Of a DNA stretch of 64,000 bases, positions 36,000 to 47,279 are shown piece after piece. The DNA is taken from NCBI GenBank assembly GCA_028023455.1, contig JAQFVV010000284.1, positions 1,130,246-1,194,245 on the forward strand, given 5' to 3'. Below the pieces are notes generated by a model, which searched no databases, had not been told where the DNA came from, and was given only the letters and a program-made list of their open reading frames with translations. Position 1 is the first letter of the stretch. Every line of letters begins with the position of its first letter. This DNA is from Epiperipatus broadwayi. Lineage: Eukaryota; Onychophora; Udeonychophora; Euonychophora; Peripatidae. Made by a program: the position numbers and the translations under genes.

Positions 36000-37024
36000 A
36001 GTTACCCTTACAAAATATACTTGATTCAGTTATATTTTCAATTTAATCTTTAAATTTGATTCCATGTCAAATGCTTCTCCAAGCATTGGCAAGAGCCATC
36101 TGCATAATCATGGCTAATAGAAGAGGAAATCACAGAGAGAGTTACTCTTAAACATGTTACTTTTGGTACCACATAATCTCAATATAACTTCAGTAAGAAC
36201 TCACTACTACTTAATTCTCTTTTTTTTTATATTCGTTTACCACAATATTCATTACCATTATCTACATTCTTTATTACTTTTTACAATACTTTTTTACAAT
36301 CCATTAATTGACTGTTTGTAAAAAAGCATTGTAAAAAGTAATCATGAACATAGGTGATATTAATATTATATGACTTTGGCAATGCAATAAGAAAAATAAA
36401 GTTATAATACTTCATAAAGCATATTCATTATTATGACAACAAAAATAGATAGCTCTAATAAATTTTAAAACAATATTTGTTATAAAGAATTATATTAACC
36501 AAATATAAAGAGGTCAAATGAATTAAAATCCAAACTTTTTCTTTTAAGCTAATTTTAGCTTTTAATTTAAAACGTTATCCACCTGTGCAATTTGGACAAC
36601 TGAATATATTGTATTAGAGCTTAAAAAATATTTTTAAACTAAAATTTTATTTTTATCCCAATCTTAACTAATGTGCAAATTCTTAAAGTCTTATCTTGAA
36701 AATTGTCCTCATTAAAGTTCTTGGTTTTGAATTTAAAATGTAGATTCAAGAATATAAATATTTTTTAGCTTATTTCCATAAAAGATATTGCTCAAGGAAA
36801 TAAAAAATTATGTTGAATTACTCAATATGTGCATATTTAACTGATTTAAAGTTTATGTCTGAATTAGGGATAATCTGTAGTTTAATAAATGATTAGTAAC
36901 TATGATTGATTGTATCTAGCCTCATCATGTCACAAGTTGTGGATAGTATAAGTTTGTATACTTCTAAACCAAAATGTAACAATTTTCTATTGATAAATTC
37001 AAAACAAATGATAAAAACATATAT
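36000..37024. other. AT-rich sequence with one hairpin
   Basis: Apart from the foldback at 36273-36342, no gene or repeat is recognisable between the gypsy element and the repeat fragment at 37025. Confidence 0.45.
36273..36342. repeat. 70-nt foldback hairpin
   Basis: The arm attactttttacaatacttt (36273 on) pairs with aagcattgtaaaaagtaat (ending 36342), giving about 28 bp with few mismatches around a 14-nt loop. Its size fits either a small MITE or a pre-miRNA, and its AT-rich arms favour a foldback repeat. Confidence 0.65.
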
Positions 37025-37115
37025 ATAAGAGATCATGACCTGGGCCAGTTTGTGGGTCCTAATTCAGCACAAAATTTATTTTAGGGGCATTTGTCTTTTC
37101 ATGTGTCTTTATTCA
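37025..37115 (+). repeat. Fragment of the dimeric MITE family
   Basis: The order of blocks gacctgggccagtttgtggg, attcagcacaaaat, gggcatttgtcttttcatgtgt parallels ggaccaagtggcgag, tttagcacaaaat and gattatttatcttttcca in unit 1 at 18077-18150. Confidence 0.5.
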
Positions 37116-37228
37116 AATATTTCAAGAATGTTTAATGGAATAAAAATTGTTAAATACTTTTATAAAGATCTGGATCTAATTAATGTAAATAAATATTTTT
37201 TCATAAAATTTAGATTTTATAGATATTA

Positions 37229-37455
37229 GTATTGAAATTAAACTGTGAGACTGCAAACTTCTCAAGTGCTTATGACTATCAACAGCCAATCAGATCGTTA
37301 CACTGAGGCAGAGAATTTAACAACAAAATGGTGGTTCCACCCTCTTCTTTACTTGTCTTTCTATGTATCCAAGCCAGTATAAAGTACAATCTGATTGGCT
37401 GTTGATAGTCATAAGCATTTGAGAAGTTTGCAGTCTCTCAGTTTAATTTCAATAC
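37229..37455. repeat. Foldback element with 67-bp arms
   Basis: The arm 37229-37295 (starting gtattgaaattaaactg) is matched by the reverse complement of 37389-37455 with only a few mismatches. The 93-bp centre is richer in GC and has no coding frame. The ends are neither hAT-like nor TA-flanked in an obvious way, so the class is unresolved. It ends about 40 bp upstream of the RTE insertion. Confidence 0.85.
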
Positions 37456-37495
37456 CGCCTGCGCTTTATAAAATAAATATTATTTAGATATTGGT

Positions 37496-38847
37496 ATTAT
37501 AAAGAGGGCTGCAGAAAGGAGTTTGCTATTAACTGAAAGGTGATAAAGAAGATATTAGAAATTACAGACCTATCAGCCTTTTATCAGTTTTATATAAAAT
37601 TTTTACCAAGATAATTACAACTCGTCTACAGAGAACTTTGGATTTCCACCAACCAAGAGAACAAGCTGGATTTAAAAGTGGTTTTAGTACAATAGATCAT
37701 ATCCAGGTATTGAGAGAAGTCATAGAAAGGACACACAAATATGAGTTGTCATTATGTTTTGGATTTGTAGATTATGAAAAGGCATTCGATTCTATACACA
37801 TTTCTTCAGTGATTAAAGCATTGGATCATAAAGGTATAGATCCAGGATATTGTCAAATTTTAAAGAATGTTTATAAAAATGCAACAGCAACAATTAGATT
37901 ACATAATGATACTGGAAAAATCAACATTGAGAAAGGTGTAAGACAAGGTGACTCCATATCTCCAAAACTCTTTACAGCAGTGCTGCAAGAAGTAATTTGT
38001 GGATTAAAATGGGAAACTAAAGAAGTGAAAGTAAATGGAAAGTATTTAAGTCATTTAGATTTCGCAGATGATGTAGTTGTTTTTGCAAATAATGCTTCAG
38101 AGCTGCAGGAAATGTTGCAGGAGTTAGCAGATGAAAGTAGAAAAGTAGGACTAAAGATAAATGTTAAAAAGACTAAAGTAATGTTTAATCGATTTGCTCA
38201 AAATATGAAAATAAAGATTGATTATGAAGAACTAGAAGAAGTTAACAGTTACAAATACCTTGATCAGATTATTAATACAGATGGAAACATAATGGAGGAA
38301 ATTAATCATAGAATTAAACTTGGTTGGAGTGCTTTTGGTAGAAATAACTTAGTACTAAAAGGAAATATGCCTATGTGTTTGAAAAGGATGGTTTTTAATA
38401 AATGTGTTTTACCAGCTCTTACTTATGGATCTGAGACTTGGACACTTAATAGAAGAGCAATACAGAGACTTCAGACCACTCAAAGGAGTATGGAGAGATG
38501 TATCTTGGGAGTAACAAGAAGAGATCGAAAACGCAATGTATGGGTAAGACAACAAACAGGTGTTACTGACCTTATTGAAAAAATTAAAAGATTGAAATGG
38601 AGTTGGGCTGGACATATTGCTAGAAGAGATGATAATAGATGGACAATTGAAATTTTAAACTGGATTCCAAGAGATTGTAAAAGACCCAGAAAGAGACCAC
38701 ATGTGAGATGGATGGATGAAATAAAAAAATGTGCAGGGGTGTTGTGGAGAAGAGAAGCTAAAGATAGGAGAAGATGGATTAAACTTGGAGAGATCTTCAT
38801 CCTGCAATGGATTGATAATGGTTGATGATGATGGTGATTATAAAGAG
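37496..38847 (+). mobile_element. RTE-type LINE, 5'-truncated, with 11-bp target duplication
   Basis: The word attataaagag flanks the element exactly (37496-37506 and 38837-38847), giving a body of 37507-38836 (1330 bp). The 3' end is a short tgatgatgatgg-type tail with no poly(A), as usual for RTE elements. The endonuclease and N-terminal part are missing, which is typical of incomplete target-primed reverse transcription. The frame is open through the whole RT and C-terminal region, so this insertion looks recent. Confidence 0.92.
37533..38825 (+). CDS. RTE reverse transcriptase, C-terminal ~430 codons (no native start)
   Basis: The frame is open from 37533 to the stop at 38823-38825, and the ATG/TTG at 37638 is internal, not a true start. 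Motifs in order: KGDKEDIRNYRPISLLS (palm start), GFVDYEKAFDSI (first catalytic Asp), GVRQGDSISPKLF, LDFADDVVVFAN (FADD catalytic pair), LKINVKKTKVM, and YKYLDQIINTDG. Then the RTE-type C-terminal region TYGSETWTL, RSMERCILGVTRRDR, WSWAGHIARRDDNRW, RPRKRPHVRW and LQWIDNG. The first catalytic steps would need the missing endonuclease, so the copy is dead as an element though the RT part is unbroken. The same C-terminus occurs at 41680-42003. Confidence 0.9.
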   Translation: MKGDKEDIRNYRPISLLSVLYKIFTKIITTRLQRTLDFHQPREQAGFKSGFSTIDHIQVLREVIERTHKYELSLCFGFVDYEKAFDSIHISSVIKALDHKGIDPGYCQILKNVYKNATATIRLHNDTGKINIEKGVRQGDSISPKLFTAVLQEVICGLKWETKEVKVNGKYLSHLDFADDVVVFANNASELQEMLQELADESRKVGLKINVKKTKVMFNRFAQNMKIKIDYEELEEVNSYKYLDQIINTDGNIMEEINHRIKLGWSAFGRNNLVLKGNMPMCLKRMVFNKCVLPALTYGSETWTLNRRAIQRLQTTQRSMERCILGVTRRDRKRNVWVRQQTGVTDLIEKIKRLKWSWAGHIARRDDNRWTIEILNWIPRDCKRPRKRPHVRWMDEIKKCAGVLWRREAKDRRRWIKLGEIFILQWIDNG

Positions 38848-41380
38848 ATGACTTTTAAAGAAAGGGACCTAACAAAACTTAAGATGTTTTTTTCTTAGCA
38901 ATACTTGTTAAATAAAATTTTATGAAATATTTGATCTATTTTAACATTATAATAGATAGATATTTGGATATAATATCAGGAAGATTTTGTGAACCATTTT
39001 TTAATATATAGCAGCTTATTTTTGTTATTTATAATCTTAAATGGAGCTATTTTTAGACTATTATTCCTTTCTCTTTTTTTCCAAATAAACATTAATTCAA
39101 AATATTTAATTATTCTTTTTACAGTCAGATGCATTTTAAAATTAACAAATTAAAAATATATTCCTTAATTAACCAAATTGTTTCTCTTCATCAAAACAGT
39201 ATTGTCTTTATCCTCTTCACTCACACAACCATGCCTTGATGGATTCCTATTATAGAATTCTAAATAGATATAAAATTTAGGTTTTTTTCTTTAAAACAAA
39301 AAGCACTTCAATAATATACTTATTATTTTAATGCTTAATTTAAAAACAAAAAAGGAATTGCATTTCCAAAATAAAAACAAAATAAAATAAATTCATCATG
39401 TGTTTATATTATTTATATATATTGAAGCAGACAATCTTAGCTTAAGATTGAACTTCATGGTTTTATCCACTTTCCAAGTACTAACTGATGTTCAAACCTT
39501 ATGTCCCATCCCACTCCTTTAATCGTGTATATATATTTTATGTATATATTTGAGATGCATGCCTAAAAGTTATAAAATTTTAACTTTTCAATAACATTTT
39601 TTTAAATATTATTAATTCTTTTTTATTAAAGTACATAGATGCGGCTCAAATATATATATATATATTATAGTAGCAAACATACTAACAAAATATATATTAA
39701 AGTACATAGATGCGGCTCAAATATATATATATATATTATAGTAGCAAACATACTAACAAAATATTGATTTTTTTTAAAATATTTTATTACATGTCATTTT
39801 TAAAACTTTCTTTTTATCAAACTGTGTATTTTGTAAAATCCAACATGGGAGATGCAACCGGTAATTGTCCACAAGTAATTAAAGGGTTGGAAACATAATA
39901 TTGTTTTAATCTAGGGAAATAATTTTTAATTAGTTTTATTGAAAATAAAATGGGCAATCAGATTAAGAGATTTTACTTTTGTTATAAACATTTTTGTCAA
40001 ATCTATTTCCAATCTGGAAACAAATTTGAATATATTTTTGGAATGTTATATAATGAGTGCATCTTCAAAACAATGGAAAAAAAAAATAAGATTTTGTGAG
40101 ATTGGAGATTATATTCTGGGATAGAAATAAGAGATTAAAAAATTCCCCAAATACCTGAGTGAAGTATAAAATGGGATGATTTTGACAACCAAGAAAATAG
40201 CTACTTTGAGAGAACTATGCAATTAACAGAATCCATGTCACTGTGAAATTTTAAAAAATGATGATTGAGTAGAAAGTCATTACTTTTCTGATCCTTGGGG
40301 GGGGGTCATCTGCTGCTAATGTACCATCATGCTCCTATAGAATGAAGTAAAAACTTGACCTGAGAACTTTAGAATGCTGAATAGAAGCTTGCTATTACCT
40401 AAAAACTTGCATAAATCCTTTCAAGTGCTCTGACAAGCTGACTTTTTAAAATGGATTCTTAAGAAATTGTGCAAGGTAATTATCTTCATGCCACCTGAAA
40501 GTAAATCTAACCTAACTAATCTCATCAAGATTTCTTTCATAACTGATTTAATTTTATATCTTCCTACTATGTAAAAATGTAATTTGTTCTTGAATAACTT
40601 CTATAAATCTAATTTTCTCTCATATGCTCTAACTTTTTTTAACTTTGGTGTGGTCATTTCTTTATATGAATTTATGATTTATTTTATTATTAATATGCCA
40701 ATCTAAAGCAACTTGGCAAGCTCCATTTATAAAATCCTTTTTTTCTTTCTTTTAATTAAATTAGACCTCCATGGAATGAGATTATTAATTCTCTCTTTTT
40801 AGATATTAATGTATTATTAATCAATACATTCACCAGATTGATTTTCGGAGTTAACCTACTTTATGTTTTAATATAAAATTTGTTATTTGTCCAACTCTAA
40901 ATAGAATAAAGTAATTCTACCTGGGGTGAATCCAGAACTTAAGCTAATTAATGCTCTGAAAGCTTTTTTATTTTATAAATGTTATTTATTCAATTCTGAA
41001 AAAAATGATTTTATTAGTTGTTTCCTATCACTGCTAGCTTTATTTTATTTTTCCATACTCTTAAAATATCATGTGCTTAAATATTGTCAGTTGTAAAATC
41101 CACAAAGGTGGGATTGAATCATTTTTAAATAGAAGAAAAGGAAGAGGGTAAATTTTAATGTATATTTTATTATTTTAGTTATTAAGTAAAATCTTGTATA
41201 TGTATATAAATTACAGTGGCATCGCGTATTATTTGTATAAATTATGGCATTCAAACTAGGGTCATTTATTTTTAAAACAGAAAATATTCAATGTCATTAA
41301 TGACATTTATCCATACTGCATTACTGATATCCTGCTTATTTTCGTAAATATATTACATGCTTCTAATCTGGGTTTTTTGA
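38848..41380. other. AT-rich sequence with one tandem duplication
   Basis: Apart from the 71-bp duplication at 39625-39766 and a short G run near 40300, nothing is recognisable. Short frames near 39710 and 39939 are isolated and unconvincing. Confidence 0.45.
39625..39766. repeat. Perfect 71-bp tandem duplication
   Basis: A unit beginning attaaagtacatagatgcgg and containing (TA)n and tagcaaacatactaac is present twice head to tail with no differences seen. The absence of mismatches in AT-rich neutral DNA implies a recent event or an assembly artefact. Confidence 0.9.
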
Positions 41381-41384
41381 CCAG

Positions 41385-41652
41385 ATCGAACCCATAGATT
41401 TCTTCTCATGTCCTGTCCTTGGATAGTTGAGCTTCCCAGGACCACTTTCATATAAAAGGCCTCCACACATCGGTTACTTCAGTAAGCCCTGGGGCCATGC
41501 CATGCCTAATCACATCTCTAAGTGCACTGCCCTAGAAAGGGGGTCTTAGATGTCATTTTCATCCAGAAGCATGACTGTTTCCTGATTTCTCCACCATCAT
41601 GTCAGTACCACCATCTCTTAATTTATTATCTCTTGCTTCATAACCTAGTTTT
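41385..41652 (-). repeat. GC-richer block of unknown identity next to an RTE fragment
   Basis: About 270 bp is clearly richer in GC than the surroundings. On the minus strand it contains gggttcgatc at 41384-41393, a good match to a tRNA B box. I found no convincing A box at tRNA spacing. On the plus strand a short frame reads PPHIGYFSKPWGHAMP. It could be a SINE, a 3' UTR piece of another element or a host exon. I cannot decide. Confidence 0.35.
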
Positions 41653-42012
41653 GACCACTCAAAGAAGTATGAAGAGGTTATGTTGGGAGTAACAAGAAGA
41701 GATCGAAAACGCAATGTATGGGTAAGAAAACAAACAGTTGTTACTGACATCATTGAAAAAATTAAAAGATTGAAGTGGAGTTGGGCTGGACATATTGCTA
41801 GAAGAGATGATAATAGATGGACAATTGAAATTTTAAACTGGATTCCAAGAGATTGTAAAAGACCAAGAAAGAGACCACATGTGAGATGGATGGATGAAAT
41901 AAGAAAGTGTGCAGGGGTGATGTGGAGAAGAGAAGCTAAAGATCGGAGAAGATGGATTAAACTTGGAGAGACCTTCATCCTGCAGTGGATTGATAATGGT
42001 TGACAATGATGA

Positions 42013-42014
<2 letters not shown>
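41653..42014 (+). pseudogene. Short RTE LINE 3' fragment
   Basis: From gaccactcaaagaagtatga onward the sequence follows the RTE copy at 38474-38836 with few differences (VTRRDRKRNVWVRKQT, WSWAGHIARRDDNRW, LQWIDNG stop at 42001-42003). It ends in a tgatgatgat tail, which runs into (TA)n. Only about 107 codons remain. The last codons are intact. No target duplication could be fixed because of the adjacent (TA)n. Confidence 0.88.

Positions 42015-42089
<75 letters not shown>
42015..42089. repeat. (TA)n microsatellite at the RTE tail
   Basis: About 37 TA units directly follow the gatgatgat tail of the RTE fragment. Confidence 0.95.
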
Positions 42090-42091
<2 letters not shown>

Positions 42092-43005
42092 AAATATTAC
42101 TGGTTTTATTAATTAAAATGTTATTTCAGTCATATTATACAATCCCAACATTGTAATTTATTATTTCTGTATTTAAGAGTATATGCCTTGGGTAAATAAA
42201 GCATTCTTCTTACCAATGCTAATTAAAAGAATTTTCAATAAATATTTTGTCATATAGTCAAATATCACTTTTCAAATGTTTTTTTTCATTTCCATTTTCA
42301 TGACTGACAAGGTGTGAAAATAGTTTTTCTTATATATGTAATGAATTCTGGAATGCTTCCCAAAATTATATGTTAATCACCATGTTTCAGAACCCTAAAC
42401 CAAAGTGTTAATAGCCATATTATGTAATCTTTCTAATAATTGATTGGCATCTTAATACCATACCCACTGAAAATGTTTGCTAATGTTTATGTACTATTTA
42501 ATTAATAAAAGAGCATATGAGAACCATTTGCATGAATTTCAATATGTAATTATCTACCATTTTCTAGACTGCTCATTCATGCACACATTAATGTATATAA
42601 TTTGTCATTATATTAAACTATTATTTATTGTCTAATTTATTTGAGTCGTTCGAATTATCTTTTTTCCACTTTCATATGTATCACCATGTGTATGCTTATT
42701 TAATTAAGTTATAATATGATAATATTAAATCTCATTGTCTTCTCTGCTCTGCTAGTGGGCTGGACTTAAGAATAAATTCTCATGTGCCATCATTATATGT
42801 TATTCATTAGGTGTTTGATCTGGGGCTTAGAGAATGAGTTCAAATTCAGGTTGGTCCCTAATCTAAATTTCAGGCTTGACTGGCTTTGAAATACATTTTG
42901 TGAGTTCCAACTCATGTTATATGGATCAACATGTTTTGACTGGTACAAAATATATATAAAATAATATTTAAATCAACTCAGTGGTATGGTATTGTTTTTA
43001 TTTAC

Positions 43006-43008
<3 letters not shown>
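42090..43008. other. No gene seen; weak SINE-like block near 42740-42960
   Basis: A slightly GC-richer block contains gagttcaaattcagg and gagttccaactc, loosely like B boxes, but without a matching A box. The rest is plain AT-rich DNA. Confidence 0.3.

Positions 43009-43048
<40 letters not shown>
43009..43048. repeat. (TA)n microsatellite
   Basis: Twenty TA units directly before the short block at 43068-43160. Confidence 0.95.
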
Positions 43049-43051
<3 letters not shown>

Positions 43052-43067
43052 ATATTATTATTACTAT

Positions 43068-43160
43068 TTGCGGGATATTCCGTGTAGTGAAAAAGCTAAA
43101 TGCTGACGTTTCAGTACAATATCAAGTACCTTCCTCAGAGCGTCCTCTTTCTCAAATATA
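43068..43160. repeat. Short block between TA tracts, probable repeat fragment
   Basis: A GC-richer stretch (gcgggatattccgtgtagtg, gctgacgtttcagtac, cctcagagcgtcc) stands between two TA tracts. It resembles the kind of block often seen beside microsatellites in dispersed repeats. No second copy occurs in this window, so identity is open. Confidence 0.35.
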
Positions 43161-43955
43161 TATATATATATTGCTTTATATAACAATGAATATATGATCA
43201 TCATTAAAAATGATTCTGTATTAAATATCTATATGTGTGTTTATATGAATATCAGTGTGTAATGTATAAGAATTTGAGATAATATATTTAAGAATGCAAT
43301 TAAATGATTGAATTGTAGCTGAAATATAAATATCCACAGATACTCAAATAGATTAGATGAAATTCAAATGTAATATTAATTTAAACACTTATCTATTTGT
43401 GTTATTAAAATTAATTCATTATATTAATATAAAAATTTACTATAATAAAATTAAATGTGTTGAGCCTTAAAATTTGTTAAAAACCTTATATAATTAATAT
43501 AATAGAATTTAAAATTATAAAAATAAGTCATGGCTGACTATAGATCATCATCATTGATCAAACTGTTTTTGTGTGTTATTAATTCTGTAAAATATATCTG
43601 TTAATAAAAATGCTAATTTTGTTGTAAATTTTTTGTTAGTTTTACTTAGTATTTAATATAAATGTTAGTATTATGTAAAAATAAAAATAAAGTGTGGATG
43701 AACGTTATATACCACAGTTATTTAAATTTGCATAATTTATTTATTTAAAAAACATTATGTAAATAATACAATCATACAAACTTTATATAAAATAAAAATC
43801 TTGATTGAGAAGTTTAAAATATAAAAAATGAAATAGAAGATATAATATAAAATAATAAATTAAAAACATATAAAATATTAATAAATATATTACAACCAAT
43901 GTCATAAGCATTTTTAAAAGAATAAAATTCCCAAACTATTTTTGCATAAACATAA

Positions 43956-44125
43956 TAATTCTTAACACTCATTGACTTCAATTTCTGATGAAAAGGTATA
44001 ATAAATATAAATTAACATTTCCAGAATCATAGTTATTTTCCAAAAGCTGGCTCAGTATATTTAATTAGTTTATGTTTATTATATCTTTTCATAAGAATTC
44101 AAAGTCAATGAGTGCTTAGGAATTA
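43956..44125. repeat. Foldback element with ~60-bp arms
   Basis: The arm 43956-44015 (taattcttaacactcattga...) pairs with 44063-44125 (...tcaatgagtgcttaggaatta). A 47-bp centre separates the arms, with several mismatches. There is no coding potential. Confidence 0.8.
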
Positions 44126-45225
44126 CATAGTTTCATAAAAAGAGCTAATACTTTAAGAATAAGCATAATAAATAATTTTGCATTATTATAACTAAACTAT
44201 TTCTGGATTGAAATCTTGATGAAGTGTGATACAAGTAGTTGAAATTTATTAGATAATTGTGTAAATATAATAAAAAAATTAAGATCTGAGCAAAATTTCT
44301 AACAATAAATATCAAAAATTATGCTGTACTTAAATATGTTTCATGGTACTGATCTTACTTTGAAGTGAGATCATTCATAGGATTAGTACATGCAAAAGTA
44401 GTTCAATTTGATAGCACACTAAAACAAATTCACATCAAAATCAATAATGAAATTATAGATTGTCAGTTTTACACGAGAAAAAAAAGAGTTGTGGATTATT
44501 ATCAATTAATATTATTTTAAAATGTTTTTAAGAGATTAGAATCAAACATTTATAATTTATATTTAAATATGATTTGGATAAGATAAAATTAATTCAATTT
44601 ATATAATTCGTTTTAATTATGTAGGTAAAATATATACATCAAAAGACATTTTTATTAAATAAAAATCTATATAATTGTTGAAGGATATATGTGAGAGTGT
44701 ATATGTGTGTATTTATAGATTCATATAACATATTATAATTGAGTAATCAATTTGTATTTAATTGACAACAAATTATGTATTTTTAAAGGTAAAACGTATT
44801 AATTAACCAAATAAAAACTAAATTTAAAAACATGTTTTTTTTTTAAAAAAAGTGATTAAATATTTTAATTTCAATATTTTGTTTTAATAATTATTATTTA
44901 GACTTATGTTTTAGAATATTTACGTTACACAAAACTTATCATTTAAATATATTGAAGATGGGAAAAAAAATTCCTTGACATTATTTCTACAATTACCTAC
45001 TTTCCATGATTCATATATATATATATATAACAAATTGATTTTTTTTCTTAATTTTGCTGTAAAATCGTAACTAATTATTTTTTTAATTATTTATTTATAG
45101 CAATATTTTATATTTTTTAAGTAAAATTTGTATGCCAATCTTTTAGAAAAAGTATATTATATTTTAATGAAAATTTATTAAATGTATCAAAGGAAATTTT
45201 AATACTTCCAAAACTATGTAACGTT

Positions 45226-45975
45226 CAAATTTATTTATTAAGTGCATAGGACTATGTAATTAAAGAGAAAGGATTTCACCTTTTCACATATGTGCCTTAA
45301 TAATTTATATAATAGTTCAACAGTGTTGTGTTGAGTACAGAAGAAACTCTCACACACAAGATAAAAACTTTATAAAGATAAGAATGTCCATCTTATCTTT
45401 AATCTAAATTCTTAATTATATAGGCCAATCTAAAGTTTCTTGGATTGAGAGCATGAAGATGTTACTCTTTTCATTTTTACATCCATTATTTTCTTTCATA
45501 CATTAACATATATGAAATATTTTTATTTATTATGTGTCAATATTAAGAATTAATAGAAACTATCTAATGTTAAAAATTTATTTATTAAGCATATAGGACA
45601 TATACATCATTGAGTTATTATATAAACTATTATGGCACATATATGGAATGGTGAAATTCTCTTTAATTACATATGTCCTAAATAAATAAATTTGAGCATT
45701 ACATCATTTCTATTAATTCTTAATACTGACTCATAGTAAATCGAAAGATTTTGCATATATTAATGTATGAAAGAAACTAATAGATGTAAAAGTGAACAGA
45801 GTAAAATCTTCACACTCTCAAACCAAGATGCTTCAGATTGGCCTATATAATAAAGTCTGTATCTTGTGTTTGGGTTTGAGAGTTTCTTCTACATTCAACA
45901 TAACATTATTGAGATATTATATAAATTATTACAGTGCATATGTGAAAAGGTGAAATCCTTTTTCTTTAATATACT
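45226..45975. repeat. Large nested inverted repeat
   Basis: The left arm 45226-45576 is matched by the reverse complement of about 45700-45975. Shared blocks in order are aaggatttcaccttttcaca, agaagaaactctca, tataggccaatctraag, tctttcatacattaayatat and aagaattaatagaaa. The central 45577-45715 is itself self-complementary and repeats the terminal words (aaatttatttatta, catatgtaattaaagaga). The structure fits a foldback element with a second copy inside it. No genes. Confidence 0.8.
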
Positions 45976-47275
45976 TCAAGAATTTTATAAAAAAATAATA
46001 TTCTATTATTTATTAATTGATCTGTATTTGATTTTAAATATATGTTAAATATTGTATTATTACTGGGATATCACAATTTCTAAATAATATTCTGTGTAAT
46101 CATTATTTTTAAAGTTCATATACAGTGGTCTGTGAATTATGCTGTATCTAATTACACAACTTTAATTATATGCTACTCAAAGAAAAATGTAATTAAACAA
46201 TAAAAAATTCATTAAAATTAACAAATTTTACAATATTTGAAAGCTATTTACCTTTTCTGAGTGCCAAATGTAATCACATTTTTAAAAAAAATTGCAAATA
46301 GATTTTATAATACGTCAATAACCATTTTTACATCTCAAAATATGATAAATGATTATATATATATATTAACAAAAAATTTTCAATTTATGTTGAAAGCATA
46401 CATATTTTATTCTTCCTTTATTATTCTTTCCAAATTTGATATGTGTAATAAATTACTTTTTAAGAGAAATTATTAAAAGTTTTACAAAATTTTAGAACAT
46501 ACATAAAGTTAATATTGATTTAAAACATTAAAATAATTAGAGAAAACATAATATCTTAATAAAGGAACTAATCATATTTTTTTAAGAAAAAGAAGTTATT
46601 GGGAAAAAATAATATCACCCAAAGCATATTATTTTACAAATAAAAAAATAGGAGTTAGTTTTTTGTTTTTATTCTTTTTGCTTCAGTCAATGCATGAATA
46701 AACACATGTACACATTCTGTAAAATAAATTTATTATTAATAACATATATTTTTTAAATTTTGTTTACATATGCATAGTATACATATAAAAAGTGTGTGCA
46801 ACATATATGTGCCCATGTTGAAAAGTACTGTCCATTTCTAGTTCAACAAACAATACATTTTCACAATGTTTATCAACAAATGAGAAAACTTGGAACAAAA
46901 TATAGAAACAATTTCTGACTTCACTACAATTAAAGTCAAAGATAAACAATTGCAATATTTAATAACTAAATATATATGTGGTAGAGTGCATATCTTTCAA
47001 ATATATGTGTATTGAAATCAATGGTAATACTTTATTGTTATCATGTATTGACATAAGTAGACCAAATATAAATTCAAAAATGTTAAATGATATGTCTGTC
47101 ATACAAAGTAAATAAACAATAAAACAAACAACTTTTTGGAAAGTGTGTATTTTATTCATGTGTATGCCATCTTAATATAAAAATAGATTAACAATATATA
47201 ATTATTAGAAACCAGTCAATACTTAGACAATCCGATTATCAATTACAATCAGCAATCTCAAATCTCCTTTTAACA
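45976..47275. other. AT-rich sequence, nothing recognised
   Basis: Several short frames (46261-46476, 46764-46955, 46959-47159) are low in complexity and have no recognisable motifs. Confidence 0.45.
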
Positions 47276-47279
47276 ATAA

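Noticed and set aside
38409-38800. Minus-strand frames overlapping the RTE element
   Set aside because: They are shadows of the plus-strand reverse transcriptase frame. The same applies to 41559-41978.
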